A DNA stretch of 64,000 nucleotides from G963667975 sp963677395. Lineage in GTDB: Bacteria; Bacteroidota; Bacteroidia; Bacteroidales; G963667975. Under the pieces are notes generated by a model, which worked only from the letters and a program-made list of their open reading frames with translations, searched no databases and was not told the DNA's origin. The position numbers were made by a program, and so were the translations under genes. The DNA lies in assembly GCA_963677395.2 (NCBI GenBank), contig OY781965.2:620001-684000 (forward strand), given 5' to 3'. Below, piece by piece: positions 9,901 through 16,991 of the stretch (position 1 is its first letter; every line of letters begins with the position of its first letter).

Positions 9901-11737
9901 AAATAGTCTTGGATGAACATCCTTTCCAAACCTCTCCACCATTTGGTGTGGTAACGGTGATGTAAGGTGCAATAAGCTTAAATGGAACATCACACTCATC
10001 ATTTATGACTGGATTTGACAATGCACTCACTCTGAATTTGCATAATTGTGATGGTGTAGATCCAAGTATAATATTTTCCGCACCATCATTTTCGGTAACG
10101 GCAGCAACTGTAATCCAACTTACACCGTTATCACTTGAAAACTCAATCTTTACATAATTATCAGTAACGTATGCATTTGTCCACTGAAGTGAAATCTGAT
10201 TTCCAAAATATGTGGTAATGTTCGAATTTGGATAAGTTATTGTGATTACAGGAGTTGGCGGTGTAATGGTGAAATTTGCATTACTGATATCAAATTTACA
10301 GCTGTTTGAATAATCCTGTACTTTAATTAATGCATTAGCTGTAGGATTGTTGGGTACAGACCAGTTAATATACTTAGAACCTGTATTTGAAGTAATTGTA
10401 TTCCAGCTACTTCCATTGTTTAAGGAGTAGCTCACGGAGTAATTGCTTACAGAGGGAGCTGAAACCCAGGTTATATTTTTATACGTCCCTGCTTCCCATT
10501 GTTCTCCTCCATTTGGAGATGTAATAATTATGTCATTATTTTGATTGATGGTAAAATTCAAATCGCTCGAATCTTTTAAATTCGCATTATTGTAATCCTG
10601 AACCTTGATAAGACAATTTGAAGATGTAATGTTTGGGATAGGGTTCCATGTGAAACTATTGCTGGATGTGTTACTTATGTAGTTCCAGCTATTACCTCCA
10701 TTGATTGAATAATACAATCCAAATGTTCCGGATGTACCGCCGGACGACCAACTGATATTTTGAGAGCTACAACCTATCCAGCTTTCGCTTCCGTTAGGTG
10801 TTGTAACACTAATAAACGGAGGTGCAATGGTAAACGGAGCATTACTTTGGTCAAAAGTATTCGGGTTGGAGAGATCTGTAACTTTTACAAGACAGTTGGA
10901 TGAATATGTTGTAGGAGTAATCCAGTTGTAAGATCCTGTATTTGTGGTTGATGTGACGATAGGAATCCATGTTGAACCATTATCAATCGAATATTCTATT
11001 TTTACAAGATTAGAATTTACATACGAGCTTGACCAGGTAATTGTATATTGATTACTTGAATACAAAGTATTACTTCCATTTGGATAATTTACTGTGATAG
11101 AGGGAGTAGGCGGCGTTATTGTAAACAATGAATTACTCATATCTATCATACAACTGGTATTACTATGATCTGCGATTTTTACCAAACATTGTGAAGAGGG
11201 AGAATTGGGTACACTCCAACTGTAGGTTTGTCCGGAAATATATTGGTTGTTAACAATTGAAGTCCATGATGATCCGGCATTGGTTGAATAGTAAATATCA
11301 TAATAATTGGTTGTTCCGTTAGCAACCCAGTTAATATTTTTAGTTGTTCCTGCTTGCCAACTTTCACTTCCATTCGGAGAAATTAATAGTAAAGGAGCCG
11401 TGATGGAGAAACTGTTGTCACTCAAATCACTGATAGAAGGTGTATTTGAGTCAATAATACGAATTTTACAATTCGTAGAATTTATATTTGGAATGGTCCA
11501 CGAGTAAGTGCCAGTTGTTATATACAAGCCACTGGTTACAGAAATCCATGTTGCACCTCCGTCTGTGCTATAGTCAATAGTGTAATTGTTTGAAGTACTG
11601 GAAGATGTCCATGTAATATTATGGTTTGTACATCCTGCCCAAACTTCACCTCCATTTGGGGAAGTTATCGTAATCTGTTGACTAAAGGCAGTGAAAGAAA
11701 GAGCCAATACTAAAAATAGTACTAAATACTTTTTCAT
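3959..11737 (-). CDS. Giant T9SS-secreted protein: 21 Ig-like repeats, dockerin-like and cohesin-like domains, type A sorting domain
   Basis: A 2592-residue protein with signal peptide MKKYLVLFLVLALSFTAFSQ. Residues about 21-2010 are 21 Ig-like repeats in a higher-order order A-B-C repeated six times, then A-B-A. A units carry GC after the first strand plus an NC near the end, and C units start YPNSN or similar. Next come Ig/PKD-like segments (about 2015-2178), a CarboxypepD_reg-like fold (about 2180-2237), and a dockerin-like module with an EF-type loop DVNLSGSVTNMD and IKLGDVN (about 2238-2345). A cohesin-like domain (about 2358-2493, IPVRVKNFSNISGFQFTLQW) follows, and then a type A sorting domain starting WPNPFSEETNI. 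It is probably exported by T9SS and anchored outside the cell. Domain order is seen; an adhesive or scaffolding role is inferred. It is 79 bases upstream of the paralogue starting at 3879. Confidence 0.9.
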   Translation of the reverse strand: MKKYLVLFLVLALSFTAFSQQITITSPNGGEVWAGCTNHNITWTSSSTSNNYTIDYSTDGGATWISVTSGLYITTGTYSWTIPNINSTNCKIRIIDSNTPSISDLSDNSFSITAPLLLISPNGSESWQAGTTKNINWVANGTTNYYDIYYSTNAGSSWTSIVNNQYISGQTYSWSVPNSPSSQCLVKIADHSNTSCMIDMSNSLFTITPPTPSITVNYPNGSNTLYSSNQYTITWSSSYVNSNLVKIEYSIDNGSTWIPIVTSTTNTGSYNWITPTTYSSNCLVKVTDLSNPNTFDQSNAPFTIAPPFISVTTPNGSESWIGCSSQNISWSSGGTSGTFGLYYSINGGNSWNYISNTSSNSFTWNPIPNITSSNCLIKVQDYNNANLKDSSDLNFTINQNNDIIITSPNGGEQWEAGTYKNITWVSAPSVSNYSVSYSLNNGSSWNTITSNTGSKYINWSVPNNPTANALIKVQDYSNSCKFDISNANFTITPPTPVITITYPNSNITTYFGNQISLQWTNAYVTDNYVKIEFSSDNGVSWITVAAVTENDGAENIILGSTPSQLCKFRVSALSNPVINDECDVPFKLIAPYITVTTPNGGEVWKGCSSKTISWNSGGTSGNFAIYYSTNNGQNWNYISYTSSSSYTWSPVIDIPSTSNCLIKVQDYNNASIKDSSDATLTLQKNNDIIVLSPNGGESWEVGTTKTITWVSEPTTNQYRVYYSTNNGNSWNTISSSTSSTSLNWTIPNNPNTTSLVKVQDYSNSCIQDISNAVFTIAPPQPYITITYPNSNITTYFGNQISLQWTSAYLSSSFVKIEFTSDNGLTWQTVAEPTENDGSHVWILPNINSLQCKFRISEYNNPAVFDISDVAFKIVSPFITVTSPNGGEQWKGCTSKSITWTSGGTSGSFALYYSTNNGNTWSYISSTSSNSYTWSQVTDVATSNNCLIKVQDNSNANIKDSSDLVFTLIKNNDIIVTSPNGGESWEVGTSKTISWVSEPTSSRFYTYYSTNGGSSWNSINSYTYSTNVNWTVPNAPSTNSLVKVIDYDNSCIQDISNAVFTIAPPQPYITVTSPNSNITAYAGNSITIQWSSQYLTSSFVKIEFTQNGGTTWNTVVEPTENDGSYTWTLPNINSQLCKFRISEYNNPVVNDESDVVFKVIPPFITVTSPNGGEQWKGCSSKTISWNSGGTSGNFYLYYSTNNGQSWNYISNTSSNSYTWSQLADVQTSASCLIKVVDYNNQQTRDSSDAPFTLIKNNDIIILSPNGGESWEVGTTKNITWISEPTTTQYRVYYSTNGGSSWNSLSSSTYSTYYTWSIPNNPNTTSLIKVQDYNNTCIQDISNANFTIAPPQPYITVTYPNSNTTLYANNSTTIQWSSQYLTSSFVKIEFTQDNGVSWTTVTEPTENDGSYSWILPNINSLLCKFRISEYNNPVVYDESDVTFKVLPQFITVTSPNGGENWEGCTSKNITWTQGGTSGSYGIYVSTNNGTSWNYITNTSSTSYTWNPVTDYPTSTNCLIKVQDYNNPLVKDSSDAIFTLKQNDDIIINSPNGGEQWQAGTTQNINWVSATSSTHYSVYYSINNGSSWNTISSSVYSQNLSWSIPNTPSTSCLIKVIDYDNSCVKDFSNSNFSIIPGTPRLTSPNGGESAYYGSVYTITWTNDYFYTSYVSLNYSTDSGATWLPIASVANNNGSYSWNVPANFSTKCLVKVNEYNNPSNFDISDAVFSIKPGLVLTSPNGDSGLEEWRVCTQTTIKWNSGGGSGSYKIEYSTNNGITWNTIVSSYSSSGSNNTYDWTIPNVPSTQCLIRVSDNSYALKTDVSDAVFTIKPAIIVNTPNGGESLQPGSNYTISWAALGSSSYYSIDYSINGGSTWTNIAYNQNLPSNSYSWLVPAVSSSNCLIRVTDFISSCKLDKSDNSFAIGLPTPTITITSPNGGEIFSGCTTQNINWTSSGTSNNFTLEYTIDSGITWNTIISNYSTLSGTYAWSVPNINSTKCKIRVKDVNNFSTNDLSNNNFNINQSITASISATGATAFCAGGSVTLTSSSTSGNVWYPGGQTSQSIVVASSGVYYVTVTNTGCSAISNNIGVTVNPIPTAPVAGSNSPVSQNGTLQLTASTIPNASYNWTGPNSFSSVLQNPTINSANNTHSGTYNVRATVNGCQSQPANVSVVINNTQSNVLVSGNVHSEQGYAINNVKLNLSGASTDSVITGNNGNYAFSLLQGNNYTVTPTNGANVTASSGLSTLDLILIQRHILNVQPLSSAYKVIAADVNLSGSVTNMDIILIKSLILQATSAYPHNQVWKYVNSDYQFPNYQQPFPYENSRSYSSVSTLNNQDFIAIKLGDVNNSWNPNYSKSVSANSLGIQLDGANAQTGNIISIPVRVKNFSNISGFQFTLQWDENQFEYIGTQDISLSGTFGTHFISAGKLAVLWSTESLSGQTLADGSVVFILKLKVIGNSSQNETIRVSSAITNAIAFDNQLNELPIDATDASIAINSSTGLDPINNSEGISLKTWPNPFSEETNIQFNLSQEETVEISILNILGEIVYTEGKIYPKGNNTLVWKGIDNKGMTIKTGTYLIRIRNSKTTVYQKVIRM
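9322..9388. repeat. 67-bp exact direct repeat, copy 1
   Basis: 67 bases identical to 10177-10243 within the giant repeat gene. The offset of 855 bases equals 285 codons, i.e. one A-B-C triad, so the exact identity points to recent duplication or gene conversion by whole triads. Confidence 0.9.
10177..10243. repeat. 67-bp exact direct repeat, copy 2
   Basis: Second copy of the 67-base exact repeat; see 9322-9388. Both copies encode the same stretch at the start of C-type repeats (YPNSNITTYFGNQISLQW). Confidence 0.9.
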
Positions 11738-11775
11738 AAATATATTATTTGCTAATTTGCAATTACAAAAGGCAT

Positions 11776-11783
11776 CAAATTTA
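11776..11783 (-). promoter_or_regulatory. -7 promoter element for the giant repeat gene
   Basis: Reads TAAATTTG on the minus strand, matching the Bacteroidota TAnnTTTG element. The predicted transcript start is near 11772, giving a leader of about 35 bases before ATG 11737. No clear -33 TTTG is seen. Confidence 0.5.
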
Positions 11784-11865
11784 TGAAAAAATAACGAACG
11801 ATTAACGAAAGGCGACTAAAATTGCCTATAATGTTAAGAAAATTAAAAGGTATAGCTGATTGGGC

Positions 11866-11929
11866 AAAAAAAAACAACCGTCAGTCCAATAAGGATATCT
11901 GTAAACCAAAAACAGAAACTGACGGTTGT
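11866..11929 (-). terminator. Intrinsic terminator, minus strand
   Basis: The arms ACAACCGTCAGT and ACTGACGGTTGT (plus-strand 11874-11885 and 11918-11929) are perfect complements, with an inner TCTGT/ACAGA helix in the loop. On the minus strand the hairpin is followed by nine T. There is no T-run on the plus strand, so it acts on minus transcripts. Confidence 0.75.
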
Positions 11930-11987
11930 AAAAAAGTATGTATTGTATTGCTTTTGGGAACTGAATCAAACAACTTTCCATTTCCCG
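11866..11987 (-). ncRNA. Candidate orphan small RNA (about 120 nt)
   Basis: On the minus strand a -7 box TATATTTG (11998-11991), with a TTTG 23 bases upstream (12025-12022), predicts a start near 11987. The transcript would end at a strong intrinsic terminator: perfect 12-bp arms (11918-11929 and 11874-11885) followed by a run of nine T. No convincing coding frame lies between; the only frame with an ATG reads through the terminator. The giant gene downstream has its own promoter, so this looks like a separate short transcription unit. It could instead be an attenuator of the downstream gene. The RNA itself is inferred. Confidence 0.4.
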
Positions 11988-11990
11988 ATA

Positions 11991-12025
11991 CAAATATACA
12001 ACATAAAAGACTAGTGTGGAACAAA
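11991..12025 (-). promoter_or_regulatory. Promoter with -33 and -7 elements for the candidate small RNA
   Basis: Minus strand: TTTG (12025-12022), a 23-base spacer, then TATATTTG (11998-11991). The spacer is at the long end of the usual range. Confidence 0.45.
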
Positions 12026-12059
12026 AAAAGTGTTAATAAATCATAATTAACAACTATTT

Positions 12060-12417
12060 ATTGTTTTTTGAATTAAATTTATATTAGTTAAGAGCGATAA
12101 AAATCATAAAGCACATAACTGGTTAAGCCTAAAAATGTATTTAAATATATGAAATACATTAAGAAGTGTAATTATTTACTTGGTATATAGTGATGTAAGT
12201 AAGTTGTTTTAAAGCATACATATATTTATAAATTAGATTTTTAATAAAAATATTATTGTAAAATAATATTTATGATAATCAGATATCAGATATGAAAATA
12301 TTTAAGTTAACCATTTCTAGTATCTTCTTTTTCAAAATTCTATACATTATACCGCGTGAAGCTGAAATTATATTCTGATTCCATGTTTTGTGAGAGTTTG
12401 ATTCTCAAAAGTATATA
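12060..12417. other. AT-rich intergenic stretch with two perfect inverted repeats
   Basis: No coding frame is convincing here. Two perfect palindromic hairpins are visible: 9-bp arms at 12134-12142/12152-12160 and 10-bp arms at 12248-12257/12262-12271. Neither is GC-rich or followed by a clear T-run. They may simply reflect AT richness, or mark protein-binding sites. Confidence 0.4.
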
Positions 12418-12450
12418 TTTGTGTTTGTAAAAATATTATTGTTACATTTG
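12418..12450 (+). promoter_or_regulatory. Full consensus Bacteroidota promoter upstream of the lipoprotein gene
   Basis: TTTG (12418-12421), a 21-base spacer and TACATTTG (12443-12450) match the TTTG-N19-21-TAnnTTTG consensus. The predicted start near 12454 leaves a leader of about 200 bases before ATG 12657, in which I see no gene. Confidence 0.55.
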
Positions 12451-12656
12451 TTCATCTCATTTTATAGAGCTTTAAATTATACCAGAGTGAGTTCTGTATT
12501 AATTCAAGGCCATTCTGTTGTAATGCCGATGGATTGAAATGTTAAGGTCAATCGAGTGAGTAAAGATTGGACTATTGTATTTCTCAAATCGGTATTGAAA
12601 TCTGTAAATTAGGGAAATGTGCTTTTAGCAATAAACCATAAAACTCAATCGACAAA

Positions 12657-13310
12657 ATGAAAAAAGCTGTATCTGTATTATGTTTACTGGCAATAGCAGT
12701 ATTCTTTATTTCTTGTGGAAAAGACCTTGCTGAGCCACGTCCTTTTGTTGCCTCATTTACTGGTAAACTAAATGGGAAGCCCTTTACATTTTCTACAAAT
12801 GAAGTAAGTGGAGTAACGTTTATTCCATTTTCGATACAAAATCACATTGCTGAAAAGGACGGATTAGATTCAATCTATAATTATTATTATGAATTTGGGA
12901 TGAAAGGCTCTGGAATTGCAAGTAACGTAAGTTTCAGGTTTACAAAAGGAATCATAACATTAAAAAAAGAACAGCCTTTAATAAAGGAGTTATTCTCGGA
13001 GTTGTTTAAGGTTGAAGCGAGTGCGATGAACAAAGATTTTCTTCAGGGAACATCTTTAGAATTAAATTTACCTGATACATTGCCTCGTTGTTGTTCATAT
13101 ACGATAAATGATGAATCAGCTACAGATCCGGATGTTAGCTTTGATGTTAAATCTGCAACTCTGGAAACTCTTTATGGAAGAATATATCTCACTCTTTTGG
13201 TGAAGATTAAAAAGTGTATTCTGAATGAATCATTGTATATGACTGAAAAGGACATCCTTACTGACGGAGTACTGAATATACGTGTTTATATGGAGGATTA
13301 CGAAAATTAA
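12657..13310 (+). CDS. Hypothetical lipoprotein
   Basis: A 217-residue protein starting MKKAVSVLCLLAIAVFFISC. The signal peptide ends in a lipobox (FISC, Cys20) followed by GKD, so it should be lipidated and attached to a membrane after cleavage. The mature part contains SFTGKLNGKPFTFS and a string of beta-strand-like segments, with two Cys pairs (RCC, KKC), and no enzymatic motif that I recognise. It stands alone between a long AT-rich gap carrying a consensus promoter and a bidirectional terminator, so it is probably monocistronic. Lipoprotein status is well supported; function is unknown. Confidence 0.75.
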   Translation: MKKAVSVLCLLAIAVFFISCGKDLAEPRPFVASFTGKLNGKPFTFSTNEVSGVTFIPFSIQNHIAEKDGLDSIYNYYYEFGMKGSGIASNVSFRFTKGIITLKKEQPLIKELFSELFKVEASAMNKDFLQGTSLELNLPDTLPRCCSYTINDESATDPDVSFDVKSATLETLYGRIYLTLLVKIKKCILNESLYMTEKDILTDGVLNIRVYMEDYEN

Positions 13311-13330
13311 ACACGCGATAGACAAAAATT

Positions 13331-13361
13331 AGAAAAGCCTTGAATTTTTCAAGGCTTTTCT
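13331..13361. terminator. Bidirectional terminator between the lipoprotein gene and tRNA-Ser
   Basis: Perfect 14-bp arms (13331-13344 and 13348-13361) with a 3-base loop. It lies between convergent units: the lipoprotein gene ends at 13310 and the tRNA at 13365. Confidence 0.7.
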
Positions 13362-13364
13362 GTT

Positions 13365-13452
13365 TGGCGGAGAATGAGGGATTCGAACCCCCGGACCCGT
13401 GAAGGTCAACGGTTTTCAAGACCGCCGCAATCGACCACTCTGCCAACTCTCC
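13365..13452 (-). tRNA. tRNA-Ser (anticodon UGA), CCA encoded
   Basis: The minus strand folds as an 88-base serine tRNA with a long variable arm. The acceptor begins GGAGAGT, the T-loop contains GGTTCGAATCC, the anticodon loop is CTTGAAA with TGA at 13418-13416, and CCA is encoded at 13367-13365. The 5' end lies one base after the predicted transcript start of the promoter at 13457-13486. Confidence 0.95.
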
Positions 13453-13456
13453 GTTG

Positions 13457-13486
13457 CAAAGATACAACAATTTTCTAAATTGCAAA
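13457..13486 (-). promoter_or_regulatory. Promoter of tRNA-Ser(UGA)
   Basis: Minus strand TTTG (13486-13483), an 18-base spacer, TATCTTTG (13464-13457), then the tRNA 5' end at 13452. It is one of the clearest two-element promoters in the window. Confidence 0.7.
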
Positions 13487-13512
13487 TACTTCAGCAAAAA
13501 GTTGAGTAGAAT

Positions 13513-14544
13513 CTACGCTTGATCTCTTGTAAACGCTTCTTTTTGAAGCTCTAGAAACGACTTCTTTTTCCCAACGTAATGCTCCAAAACAATGCTTTTT
13601 TGATAAATACAGCTTACTTTTCGGTGATGGATAGCTCTTCTTTTCTTCCACATCGTGGGAATTAGTCTGTAAAATGCAAAATGTCCTTTAATTACAGCGA
13701 ATAAATCATCAACTCCTCCATCAATCATGAATTTGATTCCGGCAATTGCATCAAATGCCAGACGAAATGCAAAAACAGGTATAATCTGGTGCGCAGGCAG
13801 ATTTTTCAAAAGCAAAGAGAAATTATTTCTGAAATTGAGATAGGTCTTTCTGGATGAGCTTTTGGGAAGAGTTCCTCCACCAACATGAAATACAGTAGAT
13901 TGTGGGCAATACATAATTTTATACCCTTCATTTTTCATTCTCCAGCAAAAGTCAATCTCTTCCATGTGTGCGAAAAAATCCTCATCCAAACCTCCGTATT
14001 TATGATAAAGTTCCGAACGCACAAACATGGCTGCACCGGTTGCCCAAAAAACCTCACAAGCATCATTAAATTGCTCGTGATCATCTTCCAGGTGCTGAAA
14101 AATTCTTCCCCTGCAAAAAGGATAACCAAACTTGTCGATAAAGCCTCCGGCTGCTCCTGCATATTCAAAATGAGTTTGCTGATGATAGGCTCTGAGTTTG
14201 GGCTGGCAAACGGCAATGGATTTGTCAGAATCCATTAATTCGATAATTGGCTCAATCCAGTTTTGTGTAACTTCAATATCAGAATTCAACAATACATAAT
14301 ACTCTGCCTCAACTTGTTTTAAAGCATCATTATATCCCTTTGAAAAGCCTCCGTTTTTGCTATTGGTAATTATTCGAATCCCAGGGAAATGAGTTTGTAG
14401 AAAAGATACAGAGCCATCGCTGGAACAATTATCAGCTACGATAACCTCAGCTATGTTTTTACTGTACTCAATTACAGAGGGTAAGAATGTTTTGAGAAAT
14501 TTTTCCCCATTCCAGTTAAGGATTACAACGGCAACTTTTATCAT
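13513..14544 (-). CDS. Family 2 glycosyltransferase (rhamnosyltransferase-like)
   Basis: A 343-residue GT2 (GT-A fold) enzyme starting MIKVAVVILNWNG. The open frame extends eight codons upstream, but ATG 14544 gives the usual family start and a 4-base ATGA overlap with the acyltransferase gene before it, implying translational coupling. The N-terminal half has the nucleotide-sugar site (VVILNWNG, VADNCSSDGS, NSKNGGFSKGYN) and the metal-binding region LLNSDIEV. GLDEDFFAHMEEIDFCWRM is the conserved acceptor/catalytic region. It probably adds a sugar to LPS or another envelope glycan; the donor sugar cannot be told from sequence. Confidence 0.9.
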   Translation of the reverse strand: MIKVAVVILNWNGEKFLKTFLPSVIEYSKNIAEVIVADNCSSDGSVSFLQTHFPGIRIITNSKNGGFSKGYNDALKQVEAEYYVLLNSDIEVTQNWIEPIIELMDSDKSIAVCQPKLRAYHQQTHFEYAGAAGGFIDKFGYPFCRGRIFQHLEDDHEQFNDACEVFWATGAAMFVRSELYHKYGGLDEDFFAHMEEIDFCWRMKNEGYKIMYCPQSTVFHVGGGTLPKSSSRKTYLNFRNNFSLLLKNLPAHQIIPVFAFRLAFDAIAGIKFMIDGGVDDLFAVIKGHFAFYRLIPTMWKKRRAIHHRKVSCIYQKSIVLEHYVGKKKSFLELQKEAFTRDQA

Positions 14545-15416
14545 GCAACAGGAGGTTTTCGTTTCCATCTTCTATGTGACCATAACCAGAAAACGGGCTG
14601 AGTTTTAATTTGATTTTCAAGAAGTTCGGCAAAACGCAAGGTGATTTCACCGGGTTGGGTTTCTTTGGGTGTTGAAGCTATTTCTTCGAATTCGACACGA
14701 TAATATCCTCGTTTCACAAAAACTAGTTTGGCAAAGATAACGGGAATATCTAACTGCATCGCTATTTTCTCAATACTTGTAGAAAAGGCACTGTTTTGAT
14801 TAAGGAAGTTAGTCCATATTCCGGTTTCATGTTGAGCAGGTGACTGGTCTGCTAAAAGAAAGAAGACACTTGCATCATCTTTATGACTAATTATTTTTCG
14901 CAAAGCCTGTTTTGATGGAATTAGTTCAGCACCAAATCGTTGTCTATTTTTTCGGATAAATGCATCAAAATATGGATTGGACTGAATCTGATAAACAGAA
15001 CGAATGTTGTGCTTGAATAAAAATGACGCAACCAGCCCGGCCCATTCCCAGTTTCCTGTATGGCCAAGCATTACTAATACACTTTTTTTTTCTTCATAAT
15101 ACGTATTTAAAACCTCAGGATTTGTACAGTAGATTCTTTTTTGAATTTGCTTAGGCGTAAAGTGTCCGGCTTTGATAGTTTCAATAATCAGATCAGACAT
15201 ATAATGCAAATATTGTTTCCTGAGCTTAACAATCTCAGTATTGCTAAGCTCGGGAAACGAACGCTTAAAGTTTTCTTGAATAATTTCTTTTCTGTATCCT
15301 ACTATGTAGGTGAGAAACAGATAAATAAAATCTGCAAACGAATATAGAAGCGAAAGCGGTAACCTGAATATGGTGAAATTCAGAAATTGGAAAAAAAAGA
15401 ATGCTAAACGCCTCAT
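14541..15416 (-). CDS. LpxL/HtrB-family lysophospholipid acyltransferase
   Basis: A 291-residue protein with a hydrophobic N-terminus (about residues 5-40) and the catalytic HX4E motif HTGNWE (H119, E124). The later segment FFLLADQSPA is also typical of lipid A late acyltransferases. It probably transfers a secondary acyl chain to lipid A or acts on a related lipid at the inner-membrane face. It is followed, with a 4-base overlap, by a GT2 gene, which supports an LPS assembly role. It ends RRWKRKPPVA; the basic tail is common in the family. Confidence 0.9.
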   Translation of the reverse strand: MRRLAFFFFQFLNFTIFRLPLSLLYSFADFIYLFLTYIVGYRKEIIQENFKRSFPELSNTEIVKLRKQYLHYMSDLIIETIKAGHFTPKQIQKRIYCTNPEVLNTYYEEKKSVLVMLGHTGNWEWAGLVASFLFKHNIRSVYQIQSNPYFDAFIRKNRQRFGAELIPSKQALRKIISHKDDASVFFLLADQSPAQHETGIWTNFLNQNSAFSTSIEKIAMQLDIPVIFAKLVFVKRGYYRVEFEEIASTPKETQPGEITLRFAELLENQIKTQPVFWLWSHRRWKRKPPVA

Positions 15417-15439
15417 TACCTCGTTTCTATATTATAAGA

Positions 15440-16909
15440 TTATCTGGGATTATTGTACAAATCTCCTGCACGGCCTGATGGTTTGGTCATACCATTGTTT
15501 TGCATAATATCCTGACTTCTGGATAAAGTATTTGCCCAGTTTGGATTATATATTTCACCTCTTGCATCACTATGAATCAGTTCATAATCATTTAATGCTA
15601 AATGTGGATTTGTGAAAACGAATTTTTTATTTCCTTGATTTTTAAGTTTGTAATAATGCCAAATTTGGTAAGGGACATTGCCCCATCCTTCGTCAGATAG
15701 TCCTACACTAGCCTCGAATTGTTTGTCAACAATTGTATTTGGCTCTCCGTATTGCAGGTACACACGACCACGATCGGTATCGTATCCTTTTTTAATCTTG
15801 GTGCCAAATTGCTTATTAACAATCTTTACCTGTTCAAGATACTCTGCCCATGCTTTGTCTGGATTCATAGCATTCCGTTGAGTCCAGAAATTGTAGAAAT
15901 ATTGTTGCATAATTTGAACTTCCCCTTTCTTAATCATGTTCTGGGCAAACTCTTTTTCAAGATCGGAGGAAATAGGCGCCAATGAGCAGATATAATCTTT
16001 CAGAGTATCAGCACTTTTGAATTGGCTCGCAAATGTTCCTTCAATATTTATAGCATCAATATCTTTAATTTCAAATGTTACAGAAGGATTGTTTCGTTGA
16101 AAAAATGTTGAATTATAAGCTTTTAGAGCATTATTTTTGTCACGGACCTCAACTACAAGATTGTAATTTCCTGAAGGAAGTTTCTTTAAATCAAATTCGT
16201 TGAAAATGATGTTTACATCTTTCGCTATTTCACGCTTACTTTTTATCAGGCTTACAATTTTTCGTCCAGTTTCGAACGACTCTATATATTGCGTAATTAC
16301 AAATGCAGAATCTCTGCCCAATATAGATGCAACATTATAAATTTCAGCATAGTATGATATTTTTTCAATGTTAGCGGGATAATAATCTCCATTATAAGGA
16401 ACTAAATCAAGGCCGCTTTTCGAAAATTCGTTGGGAGTGGTTGTTTTCTTCCAGTTTCCGATCAATTGGATACCGGAAATGGATAATTCATTATTGAAAA
16501 AATCGATTGTAATTTCCTGCCCTCCTTTAAATGGTTTTTTATCTGGATTATTTAGATCGGTAAGCTGAATTTCAAAATTGTATTTTCCATTAGGCAGCGT
16601 AAATCTTTGTAAATCAAGAAAATTAGGATGAATAGAATCTTTAGAAGCAGGACTGTTAACGATGTATTTCTTGTATTGTCTAATAGTGTCATTTTGTTTG
16701 AAAAGCATAACTACTTCAACTTGAGCAGCGATTCCATTACTGGTAGATACATATTTAACGGATGAGCCATTAAACGTAATGTAGGTTTCAACATAAGGAC
16801 CATCCTTTGGGGATAAGAAGGCTGCATACGATAAATAAGCCTGAAGGTTCTGGGCAGAAGCTGCATAACCAACTAACAGGCAAACTGTTAAAAAGAAAAC
16901 TTTCTTCAT
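15440..16909 (-). CDS. GWxTD domain-containing secreted protein
   Basis: A 489-residue protein with signal peptide MKKVFFLTVCLLVGYAASAQ. The C-terminal third carries the GWxTD-type region (WAEYLEQVKIVNKQFGTKIK, then GYDTDRGRVYLQYGEPN and PYQIWHYYKL). The N-terminal two thirds look like beta-sandwich segments. GWxTD proteins are widespread in Bacteroidota and other phyla, but their role is not established to my knowledge. It has its own -7 box at 16984-16991 and may be co-transcribed into the acyltransferase gene 24 bases downstream. Confidence 0.8.
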   Translation of the reverse strand: MKKVFFLTVCLLVGYAASAQNLQAYLSYAAFLSPKDGPYVETYITFNGSSVKYVSTSNGIAAQVEVVMLFKQNDTIRQYKKYIVNSPASKDSIHPNFLDLQRFTLPNGKYNFEIQLTDLNNPDKKPFKGGQEITIDFFNNELSISGIQLIGNWKKTTTPNEFSKSGLDLVPYNGDYYPANIEKISYYAEIYNVASILGRDSAFVITQYIESFETGRKIVSLIKSKREIAKDVNIIFNEFDLKKLPSGNYNLVVEVRDKNNALKAYNSTFFQRNNPSVTFEIKDIDAINIEGTFASQFKSADTLKDYICSLAPISSDLEKEFAQNMIKKGEVQIMQQYFYNFWTQRNAMNPDKAWAEYLEQVKIVNKQFGTKIKKGYDTDRGRVYLQYGEPNTIVDKQFEASVGLSDEGWGNVPYQIWHYYKLKNQGNKKFVFTNPHLALNDYELIHSDARGEIYNPNWANTLSRSQDIMQNNGMTKPSGRAGDLYNNPR

Positions 16910-16983
16910 GACTTGATTGTATTAATTAATAAACGGTAAAAATAGTACTTATAGTACCCGACCGTATTCATCCTCTTGCTTTG

Positions 16984-16991
16984 CAAAGATA
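16984..16991 (-). promoter_or_regulatory. -7 element for the GWxTD gene
   Basis: TATCTTTG on the minus strand, predicted start near 16980 and a leader of about 70 bases. It sits immediately after the terminator of the preceding transcription unit. Confidence 0.5.

Noticed and set aside
3959..11737. Regularly spaced DNA repeats that could suggest a CRISPR array or satellite DNA
   Set aside because: Spacing is about 285 bases per unit, copies are diverged, and one open frame with protein-level constraint runs through all of them.
11822..12046. 74-codon plus-strand frame in the gap before the giant gene
   Set aside because: It spans the terminator hairpin and poly-A/T runs, has no promoter, and its composition is not protein-like; the structure is better explained by a minus-strand RNA.
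13365..13452. tRNA-Ser as a possible attachment site of an integrated island
   Set aside because: No integrase gene and no duplicated tRNA 3' end was seen on either side.
13258..13497. 79-codon minus-strand frame
   Set aside because: It runs across tRNA-Ser(UGA) and the terminator beside it.
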